Assembly: GCF_011683915.1 (NCBI RefSeq)
Contig: NZ_JAAQPH010000025.1
Span: 25,673-89,672 of the forward strand
Direction: 5' to 3'
DNA: 64,000 nucleotides
From: Pelagibius litoralis
Lineage (GTDB): Bacteria; Pseudomonadota; Alphaproteobacteria; Kiloniellales; Kiloniellaceae
Shown: positions 18,093 to 27,003 of the stretch, one piece after another
Numbering within the stretch: position 1 is the stretch's first letter
Layout: the number at the start of each line of letters is the position of its first letter
Notes under the pieces: generated by a model
Databases searched by the model: none
The model's input: only the letters and a program-made list of their open reading frames with translations
What the model was told of the DNA's origin: nothing
Made by a program: the position numbers and the translations under genes

Positions 18093-18347
18093 CTAGGCGC
18101 CCTTGGCCTTGTCGCCGGCGGTCTTGGTCATCTGCGACCAGAAGGCTTTCTGCATCTGCTCCCAACCCTGGATACCGGCGGGCAGCCAGGTCTTGAACAG
18201 CTGCTCCGGCTCCATGGCCGACAGGCTCGCCATCATGCGCTTCTGCATTTCTTCCATGACAGCCTTTTGCATGGGCGTAACATCGGGCAGCCCCAGAAAG
18301 GCCCGCGCCTCTTCCGGGGTGCAATCGATATCCAGATGAATCTTCAT
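18093..18347 (-). CDS. DUF6489-type small protein
   Basis: The protein has 84 residues, MKIHLDIDCTPEEARAFLGL onward. ATG 18347 is chosen because GGGAGAG lies just upstream; GTG at 18350 is adjacent. Conserved features are the MKI-x-x-DIDCTPEEAR-x-FLG-x-P-DV start, an amphipathic helix MQKAVMEEMQKRMM, and a Trp-containing tail. It matches a small family found beside mnmE in alphaproteobacteria and resembles short PHA-granule or ribosome-associated helical proteins. Function unknown. The 269-bp gap upstream (18348-18616) holds repeated GAATTCCCA words and no gene. Confidence 0.85.
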   Translation of the reverse strand: MKIHLDIDCTPEEARAFLGLPDVTPMQKAVMEEMQKRMMASLSAMEPEQLFKTWLPAGIQGWEQMQKAFWSQMTKTAGDKAKGA

Positions 18348-18616
18348 CACTCTCTCCCGTTCTTATAAGCACGCTTTCACGCGTGTCCGCCTGTCACCGG
18401 ATCATGGCGCCGCATCGTGGCGCCGCTGAATTCCCATCCCAGACTTCCGCCCCGAATTCCCACACTGAATTCAAGGTTGAGCCGGGACGCCATGGCAACC
18501 CATATTGAGGGCAGCGATTGTGAAACTACAGGGCGCCAACCCGGCACCGCAATCCGATCCAACAACAGAGTGGTTTCTGCGCCGCCCGCAGCCTGCCGCA
18601 AACAAAGAGTCGCCCC

Positions 18617-20758
18617 TTGACCAAACAGCCCCCGTTGTCCGACACCGCCAGCAACACCGATGGCCTGGCAAACCGCCTGGACGAGGAAACCAGCCCCTAT
18701 CTGCTGCAGCATCGCGACAACCCGGTGGCTTGGCAGCCCTGGGGGGACGAAGCCTTCGAAGCGGCACGCCGGGAGGGCAAGCCGGTCCTGCTTTCCGTCG
18801 GCTATGCGGCCTGTCACTGGTGCCATGTGATGGCCCACGAGTGCTTTGAAAACCCCGACATCGCCGCCCAAATGAACCAATTATATGTTAATATCAAGGT
18901 GGATCGGGAGGAACGGCCCGATGTCGATTCGATCTATCAATCGGCGCTGGCGCTGCTGGGCGAGCATGGCGGCTGGCCTCTGACCATGTTCCTGACCCCT
19001 GAGGGCAAGCCCTTCTGGGGCGGCACCTACTTCCCGCCGAGCCCGCGGTTCGGGCGGCCCGGCCTGCCCCAGGTGCTCCAGGGCATTGCCGAGATCTACG
19101 CCAACGACAGCGCGCGGGTGACCAAGAACACCACGGCGCTGAAAGACGCCCTGGGCAAGCTGTCGCAGAACCAAGCCGGCGAAGCCATCAGCCTTGGCAT
19201 GATCGACCAGATCGCCGCCCATCTGGTGAAAGAGATCGACCCGCTGCACGGCGGCATCGGCAGCGCGCCCAAGTTCCCGCAGCCGGCGATCATGAAACTG
19301 CTGTGGCGCGCCTGGAAGCGCAGCGGCGACCCGGCCCAGCGTCAGGCCCTGCGCCAGGCCTGCGAGCTGACCATGACCAAGATGTCCCAGGGCGGCATCT
19401 ACGATCACCTGGGCGGCGGCTTTGCGCGCTACTCCGTCGATGCGATCTGGCTGGCGCCCCACTTCGAAAAGATGCTCTACGACAACGCCCAGCTGCTCGA
19501 GGTGCTCGGCTGGCTCTGGCAGGACACGGCCAATCCGCTCTATGAGCAACGCATCCGCGAGACGGTCGCCTGGACCCTGCGGGAAATGATCGCCGACGGC
19601 GACGGCAGCGGGAAAACGCCTTCCGGCGCCTTCGCCGCCACCCTGGATGCCGACAGCGAGGGCGAAGAGGGCAAATTCTACGTCTGGTCGGAGAGCGAGA
19701 TCGACGCCTTGCTCGGCGCGGAAGCGGAGCTTTTCAAAACCCACTACGACGTCGGCCCCGGCGGCAACTGGGAAGGCAAGACCATCCTCAACCGCACCGA
19801 CCGGCCGCTGCTGGCCGAACCCGCCGTCGAGGCCCGCCTGGCCGCGGCCCGCGAAAAGCTGTTCGCGGTGCGCAGCCGGCGCATCTGGCCCGGCTGGGAC
19901 GACAAGGTCCTGGCCGACTGGAACGGGCTGATGATCGCCGCCCTGGCCGAGCTCGGCCCGCTGTTCGGCGAAGCGTCCTGGCTGGTCGCGGCCGAAGAGG
20001 CCTTCGCCTTCGTCTGCCGCGAGATGCAGCGCGATGGCCGCCTCTTTCATTCCTGGCGCCACGGTCGTCTGAAGCATCCGGCCACCCTGGACGACTACGC
20101 CAACATGGCCGCCGCGGCGCTCGCTCTTTATGAAGCCACGGCACAGTCCAGCTATCTCCATCAGGCCGAAGCCTGGGTCGGCGATCTCGACCGGCACTAC
20201 TGGGACGATGCCGACGGCGGCTACTTCCTGACCGCCGACGATACCCGCGGCCTCATCGTGCGCACCAAGACGCCGCACGACAACGCGGTTCCTTCCGGTA
20301 ACGGAACGATCATCGCCGTGCTGGCGAAGCTCTTTTACCTCACGGGCAGAGAAAGCTACCGCCACCGCGCCGAAGCCGTGATGCGGGCCTTCTCCGGCGA
20401 GATCAACCGCAACTTCTTCCCGCTGGCCACCCTGCTCAACAGCACCGAGCTTCTGTCCTCCGCAGTGCAGATCGTCATCGTCGGCGACAAGGACGCCGCG
20501 GATACGGCGGATCTGCTGGCCGCCGTCCGCGCGCTCTGCCTGCCCAACCGGGTTCTTCAGGTGATCGCGCCGGCGGAAAGCCTGCCTGAAAACCACCCGG
20601 CCAGCGGCAAGGGCCAGAGCGAGGGACGCGCCACGGCCTACGTCTGTCACGGCCCGACCTGCTCCCTGCCGATCACCGCGCCGGCAGCGCTGACCGCCGC
20701 GCTGGCCCCCTCCGATTCGGAAGGTGAACCGACTTCACTGAGCAACCCCGCACCATGA
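18617..20758 (+). CDS. DUF255 thioredoxin-like protein (YyaL/SPATA20 family)
   Basis: The protein has 713 residues. The N-terminal thioredoxin-like domain begins [14 protein letters not shown] and carries the motif ACHWCHVM with Cys66 and Cys69. A six-hairpin glycosidase-like (alpha/alpha)6 barrel follows with [24 protein letters not shown] and [10 protein letters not shown]. The family is widespread and poorly characterised; the fold suggests redox or sugar-related chemistry. The start is TTG at 18617, as no in-frame ATG precedes the conserved N-terminus. The gene overlaps ogt by 4 bp (ATGA), so the two are probably coupled. Confidence 0.92.
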   Translation: MTKQPPLSDTASNTDGLANRLDEETSPYLLQHRDNPVAWQPWGDEAFEAARREGKPVLLSVGYAACHWCHVMAHECFENPDIAAQMNQLYVNIKVDREERPDVDSIYQSALALLGEHGGWPLTMFLTPEGKPFWGGTYFPPSPRFGRPGLPQVLQGIAEIYANDSARVTKNTTALKDALGKLSQNQAGEAISLGMIDQIAAHLVKEIDPLHGGIGSAPKFPQPAIMKLLWRAWKRSGDPAQRQALRQACELTMTKMSQGGIYDHLGGGFARYSVDAIWLAPHFEKMLYDNAQLLEVLGWLWQDTANPLYEQRIRETVAWTLREMIADGDGSGKTPSGAFAATLDADSEGEEGKFYVWSESEIDALLGAEAELFKTHYDVGPGGNWEGKTILNRTDRPLLAEPAVEARLAAAREKLFAVRSRRIWPGWDDKVLADWNGLMIAALAELGPLFGEASWLVAAEEAFAFVCREMQRDGRLFHSWRHGRLKHPATLDDYANMAAAALALYEATAQSSYLHQAEAWVGDLDRHYWDDADGGYFLTADDTRGLIVRTKTPHDNAVPSGNGTIIAVLAKLFYLTGRESYRHRAEAVMRAFSGEINRNFFPLATLLNSTELLSSAVQIVIVGDKDAADTADLLAAVRALCLPNRVLQVIAPAESLPENHPASGKGQSEGRATAYVCHGPTCSLPITAPAALTAALAPSDSEGEPTSLSNPAP

Positions 20759-21246
20759 CCTTGCTTCGCCGCAGCGTCGAAACCCCGACCGGCCCGGTCA
20801 ACCTGACCGAGGACGACGGCGTCATCATCCGGGTCACCTGGGCCGGCAGCCCGGGAACCGCAATGTTCGACGACACAAGTCCCTTGTTGGATCGTACCGC
20901 CGAACAGATCACCGCCTACTTCGCCGGCGCGCTTCAGGTCTTCGACCTGCCCCTGCGCCCCGCCGGCAGCGACTTCCAGCTTGCCGTCTGGCGGGAGATG
21001 CTGCGCATTCCCTATGGCGAGACCCGCTCCTACGGCGATCTGGCCAAGGCGACCGGCGGCGTTGCCCGCGCCGTCGGCGGCGCCTGCGGGGCCAACCCGA
21101 TCCCGATCATCATTCCCTGCCACCGCGTGCTGGGCGCCGACCGGGCGCTGGGCGGTTTCTCCGGCGGCCTAGGGGCGGAGACCAAAGCCGAGCTGCTCAC
21201 CCTGGAAGGCGCCTGGCCGATCCAGCACGGCTTTTCCTTTGCCTGA
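20755..21246 (+). CDS. ogt: Methylated-DNA-protein-cysteine S-methyltransferase
   Basis: The protein has 163 residues, single-domain Ogt type without an Ada N-terminus. Acceptor Cys122 lies in the invariant PCHRV motif; the helix-turn-helix and Arg finger are in [15 protein letters not shown] and [12 protein letters not shown]. It repairs O6-alkylguanine and O4-alkylthymine by suicidal alkyl transfer. The start overlaps the stop of the DUF255 gene. Confidence 0.96.
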   Translation: MTLLRRSVETPTGPVNLTEDDGVIIRVTWAGSPGTAMFDDTSPLLDRTAEQITAYFAGALQVFDLPLRPAGSDFQLAVWREMLRIPYGETRSYGDLAKATGGVARAVGGACGANPIPIIIPCHRVLGADRALGGFSGGLGAETKAELLTLEGAWPIQHGFSFA

Positions 21247-21351
21247 CCAGCCGGCATCCACCGCTGGCGGGATGACAGCAGCGGGCAGCGCACGATAAGC
21301 TCGCCGCCGGCAAACCGCATATCGAAACAATGAAACAGACGGGGAAAGCGC

Positions 21352-22044
21352 ATGAGCGAAGTCACCATCGAAGGCAAGGACGGCAGCTTCGCGGTCTACA
21401 CCGCGGTACCGGATGTCACACCGGCGCCGGGCATCGTCGTCGCGCAGGAAATTTTCGGCGTCAACCAAGTGATGCGCGATACCTGCGACTGGCTGGCGAC
21501 CCAGGGCTTCGTCGCCGTCTGCCCCGATCTTTTCTGGCGTATCGAGCCGGGCATCCAGCTGACCGATCAAAGCAAGCCGGAGTGGGACCGCGCTTTCGAA
21601 CTGTTCGGCCTTTTCGATGTCGACAAGGGTATCGAGGACATGAACACCACCCTGGCCACGCTGCGGGCCCACGAGGTCTGCAACGGCAAGGCCGGTACCC
21701 TCGGTTACTGCCTCGGCGGCAAGCTCGCCTACCTCATGGCGACACGCTCGGACGCCGATTGCAATGTCGGATACTACGGGGTCGGCCTGGGCGACCTGCT
21801 CGGCGAAGCCGACAGGATCACCAAACCCCTGATGCTGCACATCGCCGAGAAGGACGCCTTCTCCTCGGCCGAGGAAATCGAAAAGGTCCGACAGGGCCTC
21901 GGCGGCAATGACAACGTCACAATCCATGTCTACGACGGCAACGACCACGCCTTCGCGCGCGAAGGCGGCGAACACTACGACGAAGCCGCCGCGAAACTTG
22001 CAAACGACCGCAGCGTGAAATTTTTCAGGGAGAACCTCGGCTGA
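21352..22044 (+). CDS. Dienelactone hydrolase family protein
   Basis: The protein has 230 residues of one alpha/beta-hydrolase domain. The catalytic triad reads Cys120 (GYCLGG), Asp168 (AEKDAF) and His199 (NDHAF), as in carboxymethylenebutenolidase. EIFGVN near residue 33 holds the conserved Glu. No aromatic-degradation genes are nearby, so a general ester or lactone hydrolase role is likelier than chlorocatechol breakdown. GGGGAAAG-type purines precede the ATG. The stop overlaps the qor start (TGATG), so the two genes are coupled. Confidence 0.92.
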   Translation: MSEVTIEGKDGSFAVYTAVPDVTPAPGIVVAQEIFGVNQVMRDTCDWLATQGFVAVCPDLFWRIEPGIQLTDQSKPEWDRAFELFGLFDVDKGIEDMNTTLATLRAHEVCNGKAGTLGYCLGGKLAYLMATRSDADCNVGYYGVGLGDLLGEADRITKPLMLHIAEKDAFSSAEEIEKVRQGLGGNDNVTIHVYDGNDHAFAREGGEHYDEAAAKLANDRSVKFFRENLG

Positions 22045-23021
22045 TGACCAAAGCAATCCGCATCCACGCGCCCGGCGGCCCCGAAGCCCTGGTCTACGAA
22101 GACGTCGAGGTTCCCGCGCCGGGGCCCGGCGAGGTCCTGCTGAAGCAGAATGCCTGCGGCCTCAACTACATCGATGTCTATCAGCGCAGCGGCCTCTATC
22201 CCCTGCCTGCCTATCCCGCCGTCATCGGGATGGAGGGCATGGGTGTCGTCGAAGCGGTCGGCGAGGGTGTCGATGCCTTTGTCGCAGGCGACCGCGTTGC
22301 CTACGCCGACGTGCCGCCCGGCGCCTATGCCGCCGCCCGCATCATGCCCTGGCACCGGCTGGTGAAACTGCCCGATGCCATCGGCGACCAGCAGGCCGCC
22401 GCCATGATGCTGCAGGGCATGACGGTCGAGTACCTGATCCGCCGCACCTATGCGGTGCAACCCGGCGACACCGTGCTGCTCCATGCCGCCGCCGGCGGGG
22501 TCGGCCTCATTGCCTGCCAATGGCTGAACCACCTCGGCGCCACGGTGATCGGCACCGTCGGCTCGGAAGAAAAGGCCGCGCTTGCCAAGGCGCACGGCTG
22601 CCACCACACCATCAACTACCGCGAAGAAAACTTCACCGCCCGGGTCCGCGAACTGACCGACGGCGCCGGTGTGCCGGTGGTCTACGATTCCATCGGCAAG
22701 GACACCTTCGAAGGCTCGCTCGATTGTCTTCGTCCCCGTGGTCTTATGGTCACTTTCGGCAACGCTTCGGGCCCGGTCGAACCGTTCAATCCGGGCATCC
22801 TCGGCCAGAAGGGATCGCTCTACCTCACCCGCCCCAGCCTGATGGCCTACAACGCCAAGCGTGAAGAGCTGGAGGCCTCCGCCGCCGCGCTCTTCGAGGT
22901 CGTGACCTCGGGCAAGGTGAAGATCGCGGTGAACCAGACCTATCCCTTAAGCGAAACCGCCCAGGCCCACCGCGACCTGGAGGCCCGCAAGACCACCGGC
23001 TCGACAGTGCTGCTGCCTTAG
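22044..23021 (+). CDS. qor: NADPH:quinone oxidoreductase, zinc-free MDR family
   Basis: The protein has 325 residues. The N-terminal GroES-like domain has GLNYIDVYQRSGLYPL. The nucleotide-binding motif is HAAAGGVGLIACQW near residue 150, and the family signature YDSIGKDTFEGSLDCLRPRG follows. No zinc ligands are present, as in Qor. It reduces quinones by hydride transfer from NADPH in the cytosol. The last 195 bp (22827-23021) recur, diverged, at 26468-26662; see the pseudogene entry. Confidence 0.95.
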   Translation: MTKAIRIHAPGGPEALVYEDVEVPAPGPGEVLLKQNACGLNYIDVYQRSGLYPLPAYPAVIGMEGMGVVEAVGEGVDAFVAGDRVAYADVPPGAYAAARIMPWHRLVKLPDAIGDQQAAAMMLQGMTVEYLIRRTYAVQPGDTVLLHAAAGGVGLIACQWLNHLGATVIGTVGSEEKAALAKAHGCHHTINYREENFTARVRELTDGAGVPVVYDSIGKDTFEGSLDCLRPRGLMVTFGNASGPVEPFNPGILGQKGSLYLTRPSLMAYNAKREELEASAAALFEVVTSGKVKIAVNQTYPLSETAQAHRDLEARKTTGSTVLLP

Positions 23022-23183
23022 CGGGTTTGGCTGCCGAAGGAGATCATCATCCGATGCCGGGCGTCACCGCCTAAGCATCGGTTCGCGATTCGACGGTGTT
23101 GTAGAGCGGCATGGCGCGCGGCAAGAGCGGAACTGCGGCCGCGTTCTTCGGTCATGATCGTTCCCCCGACATTCATGCCAGCG

Positions 23184-24812
23184 TCACTCGTGCCAGCGTT
23201 CCGGCAGCGATGATTTCTTTCGGTCGATGAAGTCGCGCAGCGCCTCGTCCACCCCCGGGTCGATCGCCGGCGCCTCGTAGGCGGCGAGCATGGCCTTCCA
23301 GCACCCGTTGGCGCGCTGCTCGGCCGTCCGGCTGCCCTGTTCCAGCCAGGTCTCGTAAGGCCCCGCCTCCGGCAATGCGGAGAGGTAGTTGGCCTGCTCG
23401 AAATGACGCAGCGTGTGCCGGGTCGAAAGGAAGTTCTCACCCGGGCCGGTATCCAGATAGGCCTCGCGGGCCAGGCTTTCGTCGTCGACCACCAGACCTT
23501 CGATCAGACGCAGCAGCATCCCGCAGTGATCGACGTCCATCACGAACTTCTCATAGCCCATGGTCAGCCCGCCCTCGAGCCAACCGGCCGCATGCCAGAT
23601 CTGGTTCGCGCCGGAGAGGATCGACGTCAGCATCGCCATCGAACTTTCCTGCATGGCCTGACCGTCGGCGGAGTTCGCGGCGGTTATCTGCCCGCCGCCG
23701 GAGCGCACGGGCACGCCCAGGCGCCGCCCCAACTGCGACAGCGCCATGGTCGAGAGGTTCGCTTCCGGCGAGCCGAAAGTCAGCGCCCCGGACTTCAGGT
23801 TCATCGTCGAATGAAAACTGCCGAGAACCACCGGGCAGCCCGTGCGCACCAGCTGCGCGAGCGCGATGCCGACCATGCCTTCGGCCAGCGTCTGGGCGAT
23901 GACCGCGGGCTGGCTCACCGGCCCCATGGCCCCGCCGAAGATCGCCGGCGAGATCGCCACCGACTGCTTCGCCGCCGCATAGACCCGCAGCGCGCCGGAC
24001 ATCGTGCCGTCATAGACGAGCGGCGAATTGACGTTGATGTTCGCCTGGATCACCGCATGGCTGTCCATGAACCCGCCGAAGACGATCCGCGCCATGTCGA
24101 GCGAGTCCCGGGCGCGTTCCGGCGCCGTTACGCCCCCCATGAACGGCTTCGTGGAGTAACGCAGATGCGCATAGACCATATCCAGGTGGCGCGTGTTCAC
24201 AGGCACGTCCACCGGTTCGCAGACCGTGCCGCCGGAATGGTTCAGCCAGGGGCTGAGATAGGTCAGCTTCACGAAGTTCCGGAAGTCCTCAAGCGAGGCA
24301 TAGCGGCGGCCGCGGTCGAGATCGGTCACGAAGGGCGAGCCATAGCCCGGCATCAGCACGACATGGTCGCCGCCCAGCGTCACGCTCCGGTCCGGATCGC
24401 GGCCATGCAGGCGATAGGTTGCCGGCGCCGTGGCGCAGAGCGCGCGTGCATGACCGGGATCGAAGCGCACGCGCGCACCCTCCACCGTCGCCCCCGCCTC
24501 CCGGAACAGAGCCAGCGCGGTGTCGTCTCCCCGAAACTCCACCCCGATCCGGCTCAGAATCCAGTCTGCCTGTTCCTCGATGGCGATCAGCGATTCTTCG
24601 TCAAGCAGCGTATAAGCCGGAATCCGCCGAAGCGCTTGTGGCACCTTCTCTCTACCGGCAGCCACGCGGGCTTCCCGGCGCGCAACGCGCCCTCTCCTGC
24701 GGGGGGCTGTGCCGGGCTTCTCCGGCGCCGGCAGATCGCTTTTATGGTTCAGCATTTTTGCACTCAACAGGCTGCGCGGTGACGGTAAGTCATCGCGAGG
24801 CGTGACTTTCAT
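23184..24812 (-). CDS. Trimethylamine methyltransferase (MttB) family protein, non-pyrrolysine
   Basis: The protein has 542 residues. After an Arg-rich N-terminus (RRRGRVARREARVA) comes the MttB TIM barrel with GVEFRGDD, LMPGYGSPFVTDLDRGRRY, NHSGGTVCEPVDVP and GGGQITAANSADGQAMQESSM. There is no in-frame amber codon, so it is of the pyrrolysine-free type. Members demethylate quaternary amines such as glycine betaine onto a corrinoid protein; no corrinoid-protein or MtgA-like gene is in the window, so the substrate is open. ATG 24755 (MLNHKSD) is an alternative start. It is divergent from a LysR gene that probably controls it. Confidence 0.88.
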   Translation of the reverse strand: MKVTPRDDLPSPRSLLSAKMLNHKSDLPAPEKPGTAPRRRGRVARREARVAAGREKVPQALRRIPAYTLLDEESLIAIEEQADWILSRIGVEFRGDDTALALFREAGATVEGARVRFDPGHARALCATAPATYRLHGRDPDRSVTLGGDHVVLMPGYGSPFVTDLDRGRRYASLEDFRNFVKLTYLSPWLNHSGGTVCEPVDVPVNTRHLDMVYAHLRYSTKPFMGGVTAPERARDSLDMARIVFGGFMDSHAVIQANINVNSPLVYDGTMSGALRVYAAAKQSVAISPAIFGGAMGPVSQPAVIAQTLAEGMVGIALAQLVRTGCPVVLGSFHSTMNLKSGALTFGSPEANLSTMALSQLGRRLGVPVRSGGGQITAANSADGQAMQESSMAMLTSILSGANQIWHAAGWLEGGLTMGYEKFVMDVDHCGMLLRLIEGLVVDDESLAREAYLDTGPGENFLSTRHTLRHFEQANYLSALPEAGPYETWLEQGSRTAEQRANGCWKAMLAAYEAPAIDPGVDEALRDFIDRKKSSLPERWHE

Positions 24813-24865
24813 TAGACTTTAATCAGCCAACTTCGCGGTAAAAGCGCTGCCGGACAATGCAATTC

Positions 24866-24886
24866 ATTTGAACAGATCGTTCAAAT
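24866..24886. promoter_or_regulatory. Candidate LysR operator
   Basis: ATTTGAAC (24866-24873) and GTTCAAAT (24879-24886) form a perfect 8-bp inverted repeat with a 5-nt spacer. It lies in the 90-bp divergent gap between the mttB-type gene and the LysR gene, 16 bp before the LysR ATG. That is where autoregulating LysR proteins usually bind. Confidence 0.6.
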
Positions 24887-24902
24887 ATCTTAGACGATCA
24901 GG

Positions 24903-25781
24903 ATGCGCTTCCGTCATCACGACAGTCTGCGGCTCTTCGCCAGCATCGCCGAACACGGCAGCTTCTCCGCCGCCGCCGCCGCACTGAACCTGACCAAGGG
25001 CGCCGTCAGCTATCAGGTCCACCAGTTGGAGGAAGCGTTGGGCTTCGCGCTCTTCCACCGCCGCCCCCGCGGGATCGAGCTGACCGATGCCGGGCGGGAA
25101 CTCCGGGCTTCGGTTCAAACAGCCTTTGAAGACATCGAGCGCAAGATCGAACGGCTGCGCAGTGGCGTACAGCAGTCCGTTACCCTGGGCCTCTCGACCT
25201 ATCTTGCGTCGCGCTGGCTGTCGCCGCGCCTGATGACCTTCATGCAGGCTCACCCCGACATCAGGCTGCGCCTGCAGCCGATGGTCGATCTGGTCGACCT
25301 CCGCGGCGCCGGCGTCGACCTGGCCATTCGCTGGGGCAAGGGGGATTGGCCGGATCTGGAACTCGAACCGCTCTTCCCCTGTCCGGCCTTTCCGACAGGC
25401 GCGCCGGGCCTGGCGGCACGCATAGAACGCGACGGCCTGACGGCCGTGTTCGCGCGAACGCCCCTCCTCATTGACCGAGAGGGCAGCTCTGCCTGGGCCG
25501 ATTGGCATGCCGCCGCAGGACTGTCCTACCTCCGCCATGGCGGCGCCCTGGCGATCCCGGACCCCAACGTGCTTGTTCAGGCTGTCATCGACGGTCAGGG
25601 CATTGCCCTGAACGACGCCCTGGTCAGCGACGAGATTACCGCCGGAAAGCTCGCCCGCCTTTCACCGATTGAACTGGCAGACTATGGCTACTTTATCGCC
25701 TACGCGCCAGGCGCCCTCGCCGACCCTTGCGTTGCCGCCCTTGTCGGATGGCTGCACGAGCAGGCGGCTCTGATGCACTGA
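24903..25781 (+). CDS. LysR-family transcriptional regulator (GcvA-like)
   Basis: The protein has 292 residues. The N-terminal winged helix-turn-helix is SLRLFASIAEHGSFSAAAAA (8-27) followed by LNLTKGAVSYQVHQLE. The C-terminal type 2 periplasmic-binding domain follows; DLAIRWGKGDWPDLELEPLF is the GcvA-like signature. It is divergent from the mttB-type gene across a 90-bp gap with a palindrome, so it is most likely its regulator, with a methylated amine or derivative as a possible effector (inference). Confidence 0.92.
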   Translation: MRFRHHDSLRLFASIAEHGSFSAAAAALNLTKGAVSYQVHQLEEALGFALFHRRPRGIELTDAGRELRASVQTAFEDIERKIERLRSGVQQSVTLGLSTYLASRWLSPRLMTFMQAHPDIRLRLQPMVDLVDLRGAGVDLAIRWGKGDWPDLELEPLFPCPAFPTGAPGLAARIERDGLTAVFARTPLLIDREGSSAWADWHAAAGLSYLRHGGALAIPDPNVLVQAVIDGQGIALNDALVSDEITAGKLARLSPIELADYGYFIAYAPGALADPCVAALVGWLHEQAALMH

Positions 25782-25878
25782 TCGACCAATGACCCGGCAG
25801 CGCCGTGTCTTGTGGCTTTAAGGACCGGCTTCCGATACTTTGCGGTCCGTTCATCAGCGACTGAGTGGGTGGGCTGCA

Positions 25879-26394
25879 GTGAAACGCGTCATGATCGTGG
25901 GAGGCCCTGGTTCAGGGAAAAGCACCCTCGCGAACCTGCTGGGCAGCCGTTCAGGCCTACCTGTTTTCCATATGGATCATATCCATTGGAAGTCTGGCTG
26001 GATCGAGCGAAGCAAAGTCGAGAAAGACCAGCTTACCCATAAAGTCCACATGCTCGATAGATGGATCTTCGAAGGCGGGCACTCGCGAACCTACGACGAA
26101 AGGGTGGAGAGAGCTGACACCTTTATCTGGCTCGACTTTCCGGTGTGGATCAGACTCTGGAGAGTTTTGCGCCGTTCAGTCGTCAATGCCGGCAGGACCC
26201 GGCCTGATCTGCCGGATGGTTGCCCTGAGCAGTTGAACAAGGAAACAATCGAGTTCCTGCGCTTCATCTGGCGAACCCGAAAAACGTCGCGTGCGAAACT
26301 CCAGAAAATTTACAACAAACCGCCTCCGACTCTCACGACCTATCACTTGAACAGTCGAAAAGCCGTTCAGCATTTTCTCCGAAATCTGACGTGA
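25879..26394 (+). CDS. Small P-loop kinase (adenylate-kinase/FlaR-like)
   Basis: The protein has 171 residues from GTG 25879 (VKRVMIVGGPGSGKSTLA). The Walker A GGPGSGKST sits at residues 8-16. HMDHIHWKSGW follows, as in proteins annotated DNA topology modulation protein FlaR or shikimate-kinase-like. R-rich lid residues WRVLRRS and the tail RTRKTSRAKLQKIYNK fit a nucleoside- or small-molecule kinase. The substrate is unknown. Base composition is visibly less GC-rich than neighbours, a hint of transfer. It ends 73 bp before a duplicated qor fragment. Confidence 0.82.
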   Translation: MKRVMIVGGPGSGKSTLANLLGSRSGLPVFHMDHIHWKSGWIERSKVEKDQLTHKVHMLDRWIFEGGHSRTYDERVERADTFIWLDFPVWIRLWRVLRRSVVNAGRTRPDLPDGCPEQLNKETIEFLRFIWRTRKTSRAKLQKIYNKPPPTLTTYHLNSRKAVQHFLRNLT

Positions 26395-26440
26395 GCTTCT
26401 CTCGGCGCCTGCCCTTTCGGAAGGTTTCGCAATCCAATAT

Positions 26441-26473
26441 AAAAAAACGGGCCCAGCGGATTGCCGGACCCGT
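26441..26473 (-). terminator. Terminator-like hairpin at the qor-fragment junction
   Basis: On the minus strand ACGGGTCC (26473-26466) pairs with GGGCCCGT (26454-26447), with one mismatch, followed by seven T. No minus-strand gene ends here. The right arm (from 26468) is part of the duplicated qor segment. The left arm CGGGCCCAGCGG may therefore be half of an original bidirectional terminator cut by the junction. Confidence 0.4.
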
Positions 26474-26662
26474 CCCAGCCTGATGGCCTACAACGCCAAG
26501 CGCGAAGAACTGGAGGCCTCCGCCGCCGCGCTCTTCGACGTCGTGACATCGGGCAAGGTGAAGTTCGCGGTGAACCAGACCTATCCCTTAAGCGAAACCG
26601 CCCAGGCCCACCGCGACCTGGAGGCCCGCAAAACGACGGGTTCGACAGTGCTGCTGCCTTAG
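26468..26662 (+). pseudogene. Second, diverged copy of the qor 3' end
   Basis: These 195 bp align without gaps to 22827-23021 (offset 3641 bp) and end at the same TAG. By hand count there are 10 mismatches (about 95% identity). Eight are synonymous; two change residues (Glu to Asp, Ile to Phe). Upstream of 26468 and downstream of the stop, similarity ends abruptly. The pattern is that of the end of a related functional qor allele, not of a decaying duplicate. It lacks the N-terminal and nucleotide-binding parts, so it is non-functional as an enzyme. Confidence 0.93.
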
Positions 26663-26731
26663 CCTTTGAAGAAGGGGGTGCGAGGGGAGAGTGGTAGGCT
26701 CATTGTCGTACCGACCTCCAGCTATAGCGTT

Positions 26732-26747
26732 TTCGACTTACGTCGAA
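26732..26747. repeat. 16-bp TTCGAC-TTAC-GTCGAA element, copy 2
   Basis: It is identical to 1921-1936. Here it is followed by GCGGGCT instead of the long palindrome. It lies between the qor fragment and the 105-bp repeat; no gene was found in 26663-27003. Confidence 0.7.
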
Positions 26748-26804
26748 GCGGGCTGAGGGTCGTAACCGCTTGACCAAGATTTCGTAAGTACTTTCAGATT
26801 CCTG

Positions 26805-26909
26805 GTCACCCCGGACTTGATCCGGGGTCCATCCCTCCCCGCGCAGGGGCCTCTCCAGCGAATGCCGGACCTGGACACGCTATGGATCCCGGGTCAAGCC
26901 CGGGATGAC
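26805..26909. repeat. 105-bp REP-like intergenic repeat, copy 1
   Basis: It opens GTCACCCCGGACTTGATCC and closes with TCAAGCCCGGGATGAC. Each end is itself a short palindrome (CCCCGGACTTGATCCGGGG), and a variable core lies between. A copy of exactly the same length is at 51235-51339 and a truncated one at 63777-63876. This repeat type is common between genes in alphaproteobacteria. Confidence 0.92.
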
Positions 26910-27003
26910 GAATAAGAGAGTGATATCCAGGGGGCATACGCCGCCCGTTAGCACGGACCGCTGCCGTCTAAACTGAAAAGAGTCTAGCTTGAACTGGGCG
27001 CAG

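Noticed and set aside
18377..18880. Minus-strand open frame in the DUF6489-DUF255 gap
   Set aside because: Most of it overlaps the start of the DUF255 gene antisense; there is no ribosome site or domain.
18881..20650. Long open frame (589 codons) opposite the DUF255 gene
   Set aside because: It is antisense to a gene with clear domains; its translation is low-complexity and typical of GC-rich antisense frames.
23184..24812. Possible pyrrolysine-type MttB
   Set aside because: There is no in-frame TAG in the barrel, and no pyl genes are in the window.
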